Notes: generated from the sequence alone by a model not told the origin. DNA of 64,000 bases from Agromyces mediolanus (GCF_023715325.1 NZ_JAMBNX010000001.1:682001-746000), one strand, 5' to 3'; positions 17,391 to 26,535 are shown, counted from the first letter of the stretch. Translations and numbers: made by a program.

Positions 17391-18301
17391 GTGTGTTCGA
17401 TCTGCCCGTGTTTCCGGTGAGTGCCTTGCCCGTCAGCGCACTGCTCGGAATCTCGCTGGGGGCCGGCCTGCTGCTCGTCGCCGCACCGTGGGTCTGGCCC
17501 CGGGCCGCCTCGACCGCCCGCGGGGGAGCGCCCTCGGCTGCGCTGGTCCGCGTCCATGACGAGCTCGTGCTCGCGGGACTGGCCCGCGTGCCGCTCGCCG
17601 TGGTGGTCACCGCAAGCGTGTGCACTGCGTTGCTCTGCGGGGCACTCGCACTCGGCCTGTTCGCCGTTCCGTCGCTCGCCGCGGCCGCGGCCGTGCTCGG
17701 AGCGCTGTTCATCCCGATGATGATCCGTCGACGTGCCAACGACCAGCGGGCCGAGTACCGAACGCTCTGGCCCGATGTCGTCGATCATCTGCTGGCCTCC
17801 GTGCGCGCGGGACGTTCCCTTCCTGAAGCGCTCGCGGAGCTCGCTCGACGTGGCCCTGCCGGAGTCCGCAGCGCCTTCGCGTCGTTTGCAGACGGGTACG
17901 CGCGCACGGGCGATTTCGCGGGCGAGCTCGACCGGCTGAAGCACCTGCTCGCCGACCCGACGTCCGATCGGCTCCTGGAAGCAGTCCGGATGGCCCGTGA
18001 AGTCGGCGGCACCGAGCTCCCGCACGTGCTGCGCACGCTGTCGGGCTCCCTCCGCGAGGAGGGGGCGGTCCGGGCCGAGGTGCACGCGCGCCAGTCCTGG
18101 TTGCGCAACGCGGCGAGGTTGGGCTCCGCCGCCCCGTGGCTGCTCCTCGCCGTCCTTGCCACACGGCCCGAGGCGATCCGCGCCTACGACTCGGCGGCCG
18201 GAACCGCGGTCATCGTCGGAGGCCTCGCGGTGACGGTCCTCGCGTACCGACTGATGCTCGGAATCGGGCGGCTCCGCCCGGAACGGCGGTGGTTCCGGTG
18301 A
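17387..18301 (+). CDS. tadB: Tad pilus inner-membrane platform protein TadB
   Basis: 304 residues; type II secretion system F domain. Two N-terminal helices, a cytoplasmic helical bundle (LWPDVVDHLLASVRAGRSLPEAL is the hallmark of the GspF fold), and two C-terminal helices. Works with TadC as the platform on which CpaF acts. ATGA overlap with cpaF and GTGA overlap with tadC indicate translational coupling. Confidence 0.9.
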   Translation: MSVFDLPVFPVSALPVSALLGISLGAGLLLVAAPWVWPRAASTARGGAPSAALVRVHDELVLAGLARVPLAVVVTASVCTALLCGALALGLFAVPSLAAAAAVLGALFIPMMIRRRANDQRAEYRTLWPDVVDHLLASVRAGRSLPEALAELARRGPAGVRSAFASFADGYARTGDFAGELDRLKHLLADPTSDRLLEAVRMAREVGGTELPHVLRTLSGSLREEGAVRAEVHARQSWLRNAARLGSAAPWLLLAVLATRPEAIRAYDSAAGTAVIVGGLAVTVLAYRLMLGIGRLRPERRWFR

Positions 18302-19221
18302 CCCCGTTCGTGTTCGCTGCTGGCCTGCTCCTCGGCATCGGCCTGTGGCTGCTGCTCGTCAGCGCGCCACGGTTCGGTCGACGATCGCTCGTCGAACGGG
18401 TCGCGCCGTTCGTGACGGACGTCTCGACCGAAGCTCGCGCGGTGCTCGAACGCCGCACGAGCGATCCCGGCCAGGTGTTCGCTGCGGTGCTCCAGCCCTG
18501 GAGCACCCGCCTACGGCGGGTTCCGATGCTGTTGGCCGGCAACCAGACGGTCGCGCTGCGCCTGCGGCAGGCGGGCTGGCGTCGCAGTGTCGAACGGTTC
18601 CGCCTCGAGCAAGTGAGCTGTGCGGCAGTGGTCGCCGGTGCGACCGCCGTGGTGCTCCTGGTGCTGCCGACGGCGAGCGCCGCTCCTGTCATCACGGTGG
18701 TCGGCCCAGTCGTGAGCGGATTCGCCGTATCGGCGCTCTCCGAGCTGGTGCTCCAGCGCGCCGCCCGGCAGCGACTGGCCCGTATCGATGACGAGCTGCC
18801 GACCGTGCTCGAATTCCTGACGCTCAGCCTGACCGCGGGCGAATCGCTGCTCGACGCCGTACGCCGCGTCGCCCGATCGGCTGGCGGGGAGCTCAGTGGC
18901 GAGTTCGGGCGCGCCGTCGCTGCTGCAGGGGCCGGGGCGCCGCTCGACGAGGCGCTCGGAGGGATGCGGGACCGGCTCGCGCATCCGCCGGTGACCCGCG
19001 CGCTCGACCAGGTGATCGGGGCCGTCGAGCGCGGGGCTCCGCTCTCGACCGTGCTCCGCGCTCAAGCGGCCGATGCGCGAGAGGCGGCGAAGCGTCGACT
19101 CATCGAGTCGGCCGGTCGCAAGGAGATCGCGATGCTGGTCCCGCTCGTGTTTCTCATCCTTCCGGTGACCGTGGTGTTCGGGTTGTTCCCCGGATACCTG
19201 GTCCTGCAGGCGGGGTTCTGA
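18298..19221 (+). CDS. tadC: Tad pilus inner-membrane platform protein TadC
   Basis: 307 residues; second GspF-like platform subunit. The cytoplasmic domain carries ELPTVLEFLTLSLTAGESLLDAVRRVA and the paired ALDQVIGAVERGAPLSTVLRAQAADARE; C-terminal helices follow KEIAMLVPLVFLILPVTVVFGLFPG, the typical TadC ending. GTG 18298 overlaps the tadB stop. A 66-base gap with a new Shine-Dalgarno separates it from the pilin-like gene. Confidence 0.9.
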   Translation: MTPFVFAAGLLLGIGLWLLLVSAPRFGRRSLVERVAPFVTDVSTEARAVLERRTSDPGQVFAAVLQPWSTRLRRVPMLLAGNQTVALRLRQAGWRRSVERFRLEQVSCAAVVAGATAVVLLVLPTASAAPVITVVGPVVSGFAVSALSELVLQRAARQRLARIDDELPTVLEFLTLSLTAGESLLDAVRRVARSAGGELSGEFGRAVAAAGAGAPLDEALGGMRDRLAHPPVTRALDQVIGAVERGAPLSTVLRAQAADAREAAKRRLIESAGRKEIAMLVPLVFLILPVTVVFGLFPGYLVLQAGF

Positions 19222-19287
19222 GCGTGGCGCTCGACCGCGGCGACGATGAGGCAACCAGATACAGCATGACCGAGGAGAGGGAACACT

Positions 19288-19470
19288 ATGGAGATGAACC
19301 GGATGCTGCGCCGAGTCGCAACGGTCCGCGAGGACGAGCGCGGCGACGTGCCCGGGTGGGTGCTTATCACCCTCATGACCGCCGGTCTCGTGGCGGTGAT
19401 CTGGGCGCTCGCCGGGCCGGCACTCGGCGGCATGTTCGAGCAGGCGATCGAACGAGTGAGCGGGCTCTGA
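19288..19470 (+). CDS. Small Flp-pilin-like protein
   Basis: 60 residues: a charged N-terminus (RRVATVREDERGD), one hydrophobic helix (VLITLMTAGLVAVIWALAG) and a short amphipathic tail. Size, architecture and position between tadC and the TadE-like genes match the Flp major pilin of Gram-positive Tad systems. The processing site would be in the ERGD/V region, though the canonical G-(x)4-EY pattern is not clear. Strong Shine-Dalgarno (GGAGAGGG) before the ATG, as expected for an abundant structural subunit. Confidence 0.75.
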   Translation: MEMNRMLRRVATVREDERGDVPGWVLITLMTAGLVAVIWALAGPALGGMFEQAIERVSGL

Positions 19471-19496
19471 GCCGCGGAGCCCGACTCAGCGGTCCC

Positions 19497-19901
19497 GTGG
19501 TGGCCGTCCGGCGCCAGTCGCGGCCCCGCGACGAGCGAGGCTCGGCGGTCGCCGAGTTCGCGATGGTCGCGATGCTGCTGACGCTATTGGCACTCGGGGT
19601 GATCCAATTGGCGCTCGCGCTGCACGTGCGCAATACGGTGCTCGACGCCGCCGCCGAGGGGGCGAGGTTCGCCGCGCTCGCCGGGGTGGCTCCCGAAGCA
19701 GGCGCGGCCCGCACGCGCGAGCTCATCAGCACGGCCGTCGGCGCGGGGTACGCCACCGAGATCGAGCAATCCCGTGTCGATCGCGACGGCGTCGAGCTCG
19801 TTCGTGTCACGGTCCGCGCGGCGCTTCCGGTGCTCGGCCTGTTCGGGCCCCCGGCGAGCTTGGAGGTGTCCGGGCATGCCGTGCGCGAGGCAGTCGGGTG
19901 A
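19497..19901 (+). CDS. TadE-like minor pilin
   Basis: About 134 residues. DERGSAVAEFAMVAMLLTLLALGVIQLAL is the TadE signature: a GSA-x-x-E-F prepilin-like motif with the conserved Glu at +5, followed by one transmembrane helix; the rest is a predicted extracellular domain. The start is uncertain because GTG 19497 and GTG 19500 are both available and the ribosome site is weak. The 3' end overlaps the next gene by 26 bases. Confidence 0.8.
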   Translation: MVAVRRQSRPRDERGSAVAEFAMVAMLLTLLALGVIQLALALHVRNTVLDAAAEGARFAALAGVAPEAGAARTRELISTAVGAGYATEIEQSRVDRDGVELVRVTVRAALPVLGLFGPPASLEVSGHAVREAVG

Positions 19902-20373
19902 ACGCTCGGAGCGGGTGCCGCGCGGTGTCGGCCGTGAGCGGGAACGGGGGTCCGCCTCACTCGAATTCCTCGGTGCCGCGCTGCTGCTCATGCTGCCGGT
20001 CGTGTATCTCGTGCTGGCGCTCGGTGAGCTGCAGGCGGCGAGCTTCGCGGCCGAAGGCGCCGCGCGGCACGGCGCCCGCGTCGCGGTGCAGGCGAGCGAC
20101 GAGTCGGAGGTGCGTCGTTCGACTGCGACGGCGATCGAGCTCGTGCTCGACGACTTCGGACGGGAGAACGACGAACGCCGGATCGGGCTGGACTGCGGTG
20201 GTGCGCACTGCGTCACGCCGGGCGCGAGGGTCCGGGTGACGGTGCAGCTCCAGGTGCCGCTGCCCTTCGCGCCGCGGGTGCTCGGGCTCGACCGTGTCCT
20301 CGTGGTGCCCGTCGAAGCCAGCGCCGTGCAGACCGTGTCGCACTGGCGTGCGCCGGTGGAGGCGGGGGAGTGA
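19876..20373 (+). CDS. Second TadE/TadF-like pseudopilin
   Basis: 165 residues. ERGSASLEFLGAALLLMLPVVYLVLALGELQ repeats the prepilin-like motif (Glu before a single helix). Two cysteines (GLDCGGAHCVT) may form a disulphide outside the membrane. ATG 19876 has GGAGG nine bases upstream, so I prefer it to GTG 19915, although it overlaps the preceding gene. Its stop forms GTGA with the next gene. Confidence 0.8.
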   Translation: MPCARQSGERSERVPRGVGRERERGSASLEFLGAALLLMLPVVYLVLALGELQAASFAAEGAARHGARVAVQASDESEVRRSTATAIELVLDDFGRENDERRIGLDCGGAHCVTPGARVRVTVQLQVPLPFAPRVLGLDRVLVVPVEASAVQTVSHWRAPVEAGE

Positions 20374-20876
20374 GCCCGCACGACGGCACCCGGGCCGGCG
20401 CCCGCCCGCCCGGTCGGCGGCCCGGTCCGCCACCGTGGCCGCGACCGACGGGCGAACGGGGCTCCACCCTGCCGCTGGTGGTCGGCTTCGCCCTGCTCGC
20501 GCTCGCCGTCGTGTTGGCGGTCGTCTCGGCGAGCTCGCTCTACCTCGAACGGAAGCGTCTGCTCGCTCTCGCGGACGGCGCCGCGCTCGCCGCCGCCGAT
20601 GCGTGGGCGGTCGCGGACGCCGTCGCCGACGGAGACGGGGTGCGGGTCGCTGCGGAGCACCGGGCGATGGACCGCGCCGCCGCCGACTATCTGGCCGAGG
20701 TCGCGCCGGCCGAAGCTGAGCTCGTGGCCGTCGAGTCGAACGACGGAGCCAGTGCGACGGTGCAGCTCCGCGGAGTATGGCGGGCACCGGTGAGCGTCGA
20801 CTGGCTCCCGATCGAGGTCGAGCTCGCGGTGCAATCGACGGCTCGCTCGGTGTTCACCGTGCCGGCCGACCGATGA
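20370..20876 (+). CDS. TadG-like/Rv3654c-like secreted pilus-associated protein
   Basis: 168 residues. Pro/Arg/Gly-rich cytoplasmic N-terminus (about 25 residues), then GERGSTLPLVVGFALLALAVVLAVVSAS, one helix, and a domain opening with LYLERKRLLALADGAALAAADA, the helix typical of TadG-like helicase/secretion neighbourhood proteins of actinobacteria. Last gene of the locus. Its TGA is the first base of a tandem repeat array. No prepilin peptidase (TadV) gene is present in the cluster. Confidence 0.75.
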   Translation: MSPHDGTRAGARPPGRRPGPPPWPRPTGERGSTLPLVVGFALLALAVVLAVVSASSLYLERKRLLALADGAALAAADAWAVADAVADGDGVRVAAEHRAMDRAAADYLAEVAPAEAELVAVESNDGASATVQLRGVWRAPVSVDWLPIEVELAVQSTARSVFTVPADR

Positions 20877-20995
20877 CCGCTCGGTCCGCGCGGCCCATAG
20901 CCGCTCGGTCCGCGCGGCCGACCGATCACCGCTCGGTCCGCGCGGCCCATGACCGCTCGGTCGGCGCGGCCGACCCATGACCGCTCGGCCGCGCC
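20876..20995. repeat. Tandem repeat with alternating 24/28-bp spacing
   Basis: Five copies of the 20-mer ACCGCTCGGTCCGCGCGGCC (copies 2, 4 and 5 slightly altered, the last shortened) begin at 20876, 20900, 20928, 20952 and 20980. Steps are 24, 28, 24, 28 bases, so the true unit is a 52-bp doublet. It lies between the last Tad gene and a convergent unknown gene. Confidence 0.85.
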
Positions 20996-21041
20996 ACCCG
21001 CCGTGCCGCGCACACACAGGCGTCGGGCGACCCGTTCCGCG

Positions 21042-21740
21042 TCAGCCGGCCAGCGGGGACGGCGCCTTCGAGGAGCGGTAGCCGTCGCGCGCACGGGTCG
21101 GCTGCCACCGCCGCCAGTGCTTCGCCGACAGCCGGAACGGCAGGTGGTCCTGCACATGCCGCGCCGCCGGAGTCAAGCGCTCGTCGGCGGGCAGGCACAG
21201 CCACAGCGACAGGGCGGAACCCGCGGTTCCGTAGCTCGCTCGAACCCCGGAGGCGCCGAGCAGTCGGCCGTAGCCGTCGACGGCGAAGCCGCCGAACGCG
21301 TCCGGCGACAGTCCGTCGAACGGTTCGCCCGTCGACGGATCGACGAGCTGCACGGGTAGTGCCTGAGCGAGTGTCGCGAGCGATGCCCCGTACCTCGTGG
21401 TCGCGCCCGATTCGGCGGCGATCGCGTCGAGCACCTCGGGCACGGAGTCCGGCCGCACGTTCCAGTCGCGGCGAACCCGCTGCGTGCGCCGCGGCCCGCC
21501 CAGCACCTCGGCGGCGAACGCCGCCAGCCGCTCCGTGGCCGCCAGGTCGCTGTCGGCGGTGATCGAGAAGGTCCACTGCGCCGGCTCGGTCGGCACCGTG
21601 CACGCCGCGAGGAAGCGCTGTACCCGCTCGTGGGCATCCGCCGGGCGCTTCACGCGCAGCGAGTGCGCACCGCCCGCGGTGGCGGGCAGGCCGTCGTACG
21701 TGACGACCTCGGGCATCGTCGGGAGTGCGTCGTCCGTCAT
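21042..21740 (-). CDS. Unknown protein, second of a two-gene set
   Basis: 232 residues, soluble, no signal peptide or helix of membrane length. I do not recognise a family. Features: THSLRVKRPADAHERVQRF-like alpha/beta start, a Trp-rich middle (CTVPTEPAQWTFSITADSD), and a basic C-terminus (AKHWRRWQPTRARDGYRSSK). ATG 21740 is used because the longer frame overlaps the upstream gene. It follows that gene by four bases, so they are probably one operon. Codon use is typical of the window, so it is a real gene. Confidence 0.6.
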   Translation of the reverse strand: MTDDALPTMPEVVTYDGLPATAGGAHSLRVKRPADAHERVQRFLAACTVPTEPAQWTFSITADSDLAATERLAAFAAEVLGGPRRTQRVRRDWNVRPDSVPEVLDAIAAESGATTRYGASLATLAQALPVQLVDPSTGEPFDGLSPDAFGGFAVDGYGRLLGASGVRASYGTAGSALSLWLCLPADERLTPAARHVQDHLPFRLSAKHWRRWQPTRARDGYRSSKAPSPLAG

Positions 21741-21744
21741 CGCC

Positions 21745-22608
21745 TCATCCTCGGGTGTGTCCGGCGAACTGAGCGGCGGCCCACCGCTCGGCGACGAGAC
21801 CGGCGAGCGCGGCGAACGGCTCCGGGCCGTTGAGAACGACGAGTTCGACCCCCTCGGGCACGGGCAGTGCCGCGGGCGCACCCGGCGCCGAGGCATCCGC
21901 CGCACCGAACACGACGACGAGCCGCAGCGACGGGAACGCGAGTTCCTTCGCCGTCGCCACGGCACCGGCCGGCAGCACGAGCACCTGCACCGGGCCGCTG
22001 CGGAACGCGCCCGGCGCGGCCGTGGCCGCGAGCGTCGTCGCGAGCGAGCCGTTCAGCGAGACGGAGGGGAGCAACTCGGCGTAGCCGGAGAGCGTCAGCC
22101 CCTCCGCGGCGAGCGCCTGATGCAGCGCGAGCATCTGCAGCGCGATGACGACGGTCGGCCCGCCCGCCGTGGTGACGACCGTCGGCGGTGCGGCCGGGCC
22201 ATCCGCCGTGATCCCGTCGCCGAGCTCCTCGGCGGCGATCGACCAGAACGTCTCGGCGTCCGCAAGCTCAGGTGCGACGACTCGCACGGCCGCGAGCAGG
22301 GACGCCTCGACGACGCGCAGCTCGTGCTCGTCGGCACCGTCGGTGCGAGCGAGGGCCTCGGCGTAGGCGGCGCCGAGCTCGGCGAGCGCAGCGGACGAGG
22401 GCGCGATCGGCTGGGCGAACCCGCCGGGCACCTCGACGGCGACGACGCGGCCGCTCGCGCGGTCGACCCGCAGCTCGGAGAGCCCGGCGTCGCGCGCGAC
22501 GACGGCCTGCCGCTCGCCGTCGAACGGGGGCTCCAGCCACTCGCCGGGGTAGGGGATGGCGCGGGCGGATGCGGTCAGGGACGCGGCGATCTCGGCATCG
22601 GTGAGCAC
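21745..22608 (-). CDS. Unknown protein, first of a two-gene set
   Basis: 287 residues, acidic, Ala-rich, no membrane segment. No recognised domain. It opens with LTDAEIAASLTASARAIPYPGEWLEPPFDG and has beta-rich stretches (VQVLVLPAGAV, LRLVVVFGAAD, GVELVVLNGPEPFAALAGLV) suggestive of an alpha/beta fold. GTG 22608 stands six bases after TAGCCT (minus strand, 22615-22620), so it looks leaderless and defines the operon promoter. Pairing with the next gene suggests the two proteins act together. Confidence 0.6.
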   Translation of the reverse strand: MLTDAEIAASLTASARAIPYPGEWLEPPFDGERQAVVARDAGLSELRVDRASGRVVAVEVPGGFAQPIAPSSAALAELGAAYAEALARTDGADEHELRVVEASLLAAVRVVAPELADAETFWSIAAEELGDGITADGPAAPPTVVTTAGGPTVVIALQMLALHQALAAEGLTLSGYAELLPSVSLNGSLATTLAATAAPGAFRSGPVQVLVLPAGAVATAKELAFPSLRLVVVFGAADASAPGAPAALPVPEGVELVVLNGPEPFAALAGLVAERWAAAQFAGHTRG

Positions 22609-22660
22609 CCGTGCAGGCTAACCGAGGGCGGCGGGCGGATGGAACTGAGGTGCTTGACTG

Positions 22661-23065
22661 GTGACCATGACGATCGACATCCCCGAGCACCTCCTCCGCA
22701 TCCTTACCGCGCCGGTCTACGGCCACCTCGCCACCGTGCGACCGAACGGCGAGGTGCAGGTGAACCCCATGTGGTTCGAGTTCGACGCCGAGGCGCAGGT
22801 GATCCGCTTCACGCACACCACGAAGCGCGCGAAGTTCCGCAACCTCCAGGACAACCCGGTGATGACCCTCGAGGCGCTCGACGCGGGCTCCCCGTTCAAG
22901 TACGTCGAGGTGCGCGGTCGTCTCGTCGACACGGTCGCCGATCCCACGGGCGAGTTCTACGCTCATCTCGGCCGTCGCTACGGCGACGCCGACGCGCAGC
23001 CGCCCGCGGACAAGGCCGACCGGGTCATCCTGGTCATGTCGGTCGAGAAGGTCGCCGGCCAGTAG
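22661..23065 (+). CDS. PPOX-class (pyridoxamine phosphate oxidase fold) oxidoreductase
   Basis: 134 residues (132 if ATG 22667 is used). Split beta-barrel flavin/F420-binding fold: VYGHLATVRPNGEVQVNPMWFEFD followed by IRFTHTTKRAKFRNLQDNPVMTLEA, the usual PPOX-class F420-dependent signature of actinobacteria, and YVEVRGRLVDTV. Reduces an unknown substrate with F420H2 or binds FMN. Single gene between the divergent unknown operon and the convergent MFS gene. Confidence 0.88.
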   Translation: MTMTIDIPEHLLRILTAPVYGHLATVRPNGEVQVNPMWFEFDAEAQVIRFTHTTKRAKFRNLQDNPVMTLEALDAGSPFKYVEVRGRLVDTVADPTGEFYAHLGRRYGDADAQPPADKADRVILVMSVEKVAGQ

Positions 23066-23098
23066 TCGCGGGGCATCCGGACGCCGGGGGAGCCGGGC

Positions 23099-24385
23099 TC
23101 AGCCCGCTCCCTCGGCCTGGTCCGCGGTACCGTCGTCGCCGTGGCGCCGCCCCCGGCGGCCGGGCACGTAGCGCGGGATCCAGCGCAGCAGCATGCCCGC
23201 CCCCACGAAGCCGAGCACGCCGATGGCCGCACTCGCCGCAGCGAGCGAGACGAGCGAGGTGACGGCCGACACGACGAGTGGCGCCGCCGCCTGGCCGGCG
23301 TCGCCGATGGTGCGGTACGCGCCGAGGAAGGCCGCCGGATGCCGCTTCGGCGCGAGATCCGCGCCGACCGTCAGGATGACGCCGCTCGACACGCCGTTCG
23401 CGACGCCGAAGAGCACGGCCACGGCGATGAACCACGCTTCGTTGCCCGGCACGTCGTGGGTGAACGCGAGGATCAGATGCCCGGTCGAGAGTCCGACGAG
23501 GCCGGGGATCGCACCCCAGAGGCGCCCGAAGCGGTCCATCACCTGTCCGCTGACGTAGAACAGGCAGAAATCGATCGTCGCGGAAACGCCGATGACGAGG
23601 GCCGCGGTCTCGGGCGGCATGCCGATCGAGACCGCCCACAGCGGCAGGATGATCGTGCGGCTCGCACGCACCGCGGCGAGTAGGCCGATCCCCGAGCCCA
23701 CTCGGGCGAGCACGCCGCGATGCTCGACGATCGCCCGGAAGACGCCCTGCGGCGCTTCCGCTGCGGAGACGCCGACGGCGGCAGACGACCCGCGCCCGAG
23801 GCCGAAGACCCGCTCGGGGTCCGGCAGCAGCACCAGCACCACCACGACCGCGAGGCACGCCGCGACGAGCACCCAGAACACCGGCTCGGAGCTCCCCGTC
23901 CAGGCGATGATCGCGGCGGCGACGAAGGGGCCGATCGCCCAGCCCGCCCGGAAGACCCCGGCGAGCGTCGATAGCGCCCTGGCGCGCACCCGTGCCGGCA
24001 CGTAGCTCGTGAGGAACGCGTGCCGGGCGAGGCCGAACACGGCGGTGGCGAGGCCGAGCAGCAGCACACCGATCGCGAGCGCCGTGACGCTCGGGAGGGC
24101 GAGCGCCACCACGACGCCGATCACCGCGAGCATGGCGGCGCCGATCATGGCGTTCCGTTCGCCGATTCGGGCGACGAGCCAGCCGGCCGGCAGATCACCG
24201 AGCAGCTCGCCGATCATCAGCATCGCGGCGACGAGGCCGGCAAGGGCGATCGAGGCGCCACGTTCGGACGCGACGACGGGGATGACCGGGATGATCGCGC
24301 CCTCACCGAGCGAGAACAGCAGGGTCGGCAGGTAGGCCGGGAGAACGATCGAACCCCACGAGAACTGGGGCTGGGAGTCGGTCAT
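23099..24385 (-). CDS. Major facilitator superfamily transporter
   Basis: 428 residues with twelve predicted helices. The loop 2-3 motif LLGDLPAGWLVARIGERNAM corresponds to MFS motif A (G-x-L-x-D-R-x-G-R-R variants), and the second half repeats it (VMDRFGRLWGAIPG). Most like drug/proton antiporters, but the substrate is unknown. TAGCGT (minus strand, 24394-24399) ends eight bases before the ATG. Monocistronic; downstream it converges on the PPOX gene. Confidence 0.88.
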   Translation of the reverse strand: MTDSQPQFSWGSIVLPAYLPTLLFSLGEGAIIPVIPVVASERGASIALAGLVAAMLMIGELLGDLPAGWLVARIGERNAMIGAAMLAVIGVVVALALPSVTALAIGVLLLGLATAVFGLARHAFLTSYVPARVRARALSTLAGVFRAGWAIGPFVAAAIIAWTGSSEPVFWVLVAACLAVVVVLVLLPDPERVFGLGRGSSAAVGVSAAEAPQGVFRAIVEHRGVLARVGSGIGLLAAVRASRTIILPLWAVSIGMPPETAALVIGVSATIDFCLFYVSGQVMDRFGRLWGAIPGLVGLSTGHLILAFTHDVPGNEAWFIAVAVLFGVANGVSSGVILTVGADLAPKRHPAAFLGAYRTIGDAGQAAAPLVVSAVTSLVSLAAASAAIGVLGFVGAGMLLRWIPRYVPGRRGRRHGDDGTADQAEGAG

Positions 24386-24460
24386 CGTCTCCGACGCTAC
24401 ACCCGGCGCGGAACCGTCGGGGAAGCGTCGGGATCGCGGCCCGCCGACGCCGCGACGGGA

Positions 24461-25321
24461 TCAGAACTCGTTGCGGCGGAAGTCGGCCGCGGTCTCGGCG
24501 GGGCCGCTCGAGACGAAGATGCGGGAGGTGTCGCCGGGCGCGGCCGGGTCGTACAGCACGGTCACGGGGGCGCCGACGGGCGGCACCTCGGCGGCGCGGT
24601 ACTTCGCGACGCGCTTCACCCACCGGTCCGTCCCGCTCGTATCGGTGAACTTGACGGTCAGAGCGAACAGGACCGAGCTCGCCTCGCCCGACGGCAGGGT
24701 GCTCTCGGTGACGACGCCGCGGGCGCGGCGGCCGGTGACGAGCATCCGTTCGATGAGTGCGGTGCGACCGGCGCTGCGACGTCGGCCGGCCACCCCGGCG
24801 AAGAACGCCGCGATCGCGAGCACGCCGAAGAGGGCTGGCAGCCACCACTGCGCGGCGTAGAAGATCCAGGCGCCGACGCCCCAGACCTCGTCCTCGCCGA
24901 AGGTGGGGTCGATCTGCATGCCGGGCTGGTCGGGCGCGGTCCACGCGGCGCAGCCGATCCAGAGCCCGATCGCGAGTCCGGCCAGGACGAGGGTGAGCGG
25001 CCCGACCCCGACGAAGCGCGAGGAGTCGCCCGTGAAGCGGTGGTTCCACTTCGCGTAGAACGCCCACGCGGCGATGGTCGTGAGGATGCCGATCGGGAGG
25101 CCGAACGCCGTGTTCGGCATCTGCGACTCCCAGTTCGAGAACACGCTGTTCAGCTCCATGAGCCGGAAGGTGTCGAAGATGCCGGCGAAGCTGTAGCCGA
25201 TCACCGCGGAGGTCGCGACGAGCAGCAGCGCGAACGCTGCGGCCGCGAGGGCGGCGCCGGTGCTTCCCCGCTGGCGTTCCAGGCGTTCGCGCCGTGCAGC
25301 GGCGGGGTCGATCGTGCTCAC
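24461..25321 (-). CDS. DUF3592-like membrane protein
   Basis: 286 residues: four hydrophobic segments in the first 180 residues, then a beta-rich cytoplasmic or external domain with [32 protein letters not shown] and [24 protein letters not shown], which is the DUF3592 pattern ('G-x-(V/I)-x-x ... Y.P..P....') of unknown function. GTG start six bases after TAGGCT (minus strand, 25328-25333). Divergent from prfB, whose own TAGGCT lies about 60 bases away. Confidence 0.75.
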   Translation of the reverse strand: MSTIDPAAARRERLERQRGSTGAALAAAAFALLLVATSAVIGYSFAGIFDTFRLMELNSVFSNWESQMPNTAFGLPIGILTTIAAWAFYAKWNHRFTGDSSRFVGVGPLTLVLAGLAIGLWIGCAAWTAPDQPGMQIDPTFGEDEVWGVGAWIFYAAQWWLPALFGVLAIAAFFAGVAGRRRSAGRTALIERMLVTGRRARGVVTESTLPSGEASSVLFALTVKFTDTSGTDRWVKRVAKYRAAEVPPVGAPVTVLYDPAAPGDTSRIFVSSGPAETAADFRRNEF

Positions 25322-25407
25322 CGCGCCAGCCTAGCGACCCCCGGCCGGGGGGCGGAGGTCGATCGTGCACGATGGCGGCCCCGGCCACGACTAGGCTGGA
25401 TGATGCC

Positions 25408-26517
25408 ATGTTCGAACTTGACCTGTCGACCGAGATCTCCGCGCTCCGCGCGACCTTCCGCGAAATCCGCGCTGTCGTCGACACCGACGCGCTCGAGGCG
25501 GACATCGCCCGTCTCTCGGAGGAGGCCGGCGCGCCCGATCTCTGGGACGACCCGGCCAACGCGCAGAAGGTCACGAGCGCGCTGAGCCACCGCCAGGCGG
25601 AGCTCAAGCGCATCACCGGCATCGAGTCGCGCATCGACGATCTCGAGGTGCTCGTCGAGCTCGCCAACGAGGCGGGCGACGAGGACAGCGCCGCCGAGGC
25701 GCGTGCCGAGGTCGTCGCACTGCAGAAGACGATCGGCGACCTCGAGGTGCAGACGCTGCTCGACGGCGAGTACGACGATCGTGGCGCGGTCGTCACGATC
25801 CGCTCCGGTGCGGGCGGCGACGACGCGACCGACTTCGCCGAGATGCTCATGCGCATGTACCTGCGCTGGGCCGAACGTCACGACTACCCGGTGAAGGTGC
25901 TCGACACCTCCTACGCCGAAGGCGCCGGCATCAAGTCGGCGACCTTCGAGATCGACGCGCCGTACCTCTACGGCACCCTCTCGGTTGAGGCGGGCACGCA
26001 CCGCCTCGCGCGCATCAGCCCCTTCGGCGGCGCCGACAAGCGGCAGACGAGCTTCGCCGCGGTCGAGGTCATCCCGGTCATGGAGGAGGCGAAGGAGGTC
26101 GAGATCCCCGAGAACGACATCCGCGTCGACGTCTTCCGCTCCTCGGGCCCGGGCGGGCAGTCGGTCAACACGACCGACTCGGCCGTGCGCATCACGCACA
26201 TCCCGACCGGCATCGTCGTCTCGATGCAGAACGAGAAGTCGCAGATCCAGAACCGGGCTGCGGCGATGCGCGTGCTCCAGACCCGCCTCCTGCTCGCCAA
26301 GCGCGAGGAGGAGGCGGCACAGAAGAAGGAGCTCGCCGGCACGATCACGGCGAGCTGGGGCGACCAGATGCGCTCCTACTTCCTCTACGGCCAGCAGCTC
26401 GTGAAAGACCTGCGCACCGGCTATGAGGTCGGCAACCCCGCGGTGGTCTTCGACGGCGACCTCGACGGTCTCATCGCGGCCGGCATCCGCTGGCGCAAGC
26501 AGAAGCCGACGGACTGA
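25408..26517 (+). CDS. prfB: Peptide chain release factor 2
   Basis: 369 residues. RF2 recognises UGA and UAA stop codons. The codon-reading SPF tripeptide is at 204-206 and the catalytic GGQ at 249-251 ([18 protein letters not shown]). The frame is open throughout, so the in-frame UGA autoregulatory frameshift seen in E. coli is absent. TAGGCT (25392-25397) ends ten bases before the ATG. Conserved neighbours ftsE-ftsX-smpB follow, but a 600-base scar with gene remnants separates them. Confidence 0.97.
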   Translation: MFELDLSTEISALRATFREIRAVVDTDALEADIARLSEEAGAPDLWDDPANAQKVTSALSHRQAELKRITGIESRIDDLEVLVELANEAGDEDSAAEARAEVVALQKTIGDLEVQTLLDGEYDDRGAVVTIRSGAGGDDATDFAEMLMRMYLRWAERHDYPVKVLDTSYAEGAGIKSATFEIDAPYLYGTLSVEAGTHRLARISPFGGADKRQTSFAAVEVIPVMEEAKEVEIPENDIRVDVFRSSGPGGQSVNTTDSAVRITHIPTGIVVSMQNEKSQIQNRAAAMRVLQTRLLLAKREEEAAQKKELAGTITASWGDQMRSYFLYGQQLVKDLRTGYEVGNPAVVFDGDLDGLIAAGIRWRKQKPTD

Positions 26518-26535
26518 TCGCTCGCGCGCGGTGCG

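Noticed and set aside
20876-20995. CRISPR-like array
   Set aside because: Repeats are in direct orientation but spacers are only 4-8 bases and nearly identical; no cas genes or leader.
25408-26517. Programmed +1 frameshift in prfB
   Set aside because: The reading frame is continuous over all 369 codons; there is no in-frame UGA followed by a shifted continuation.
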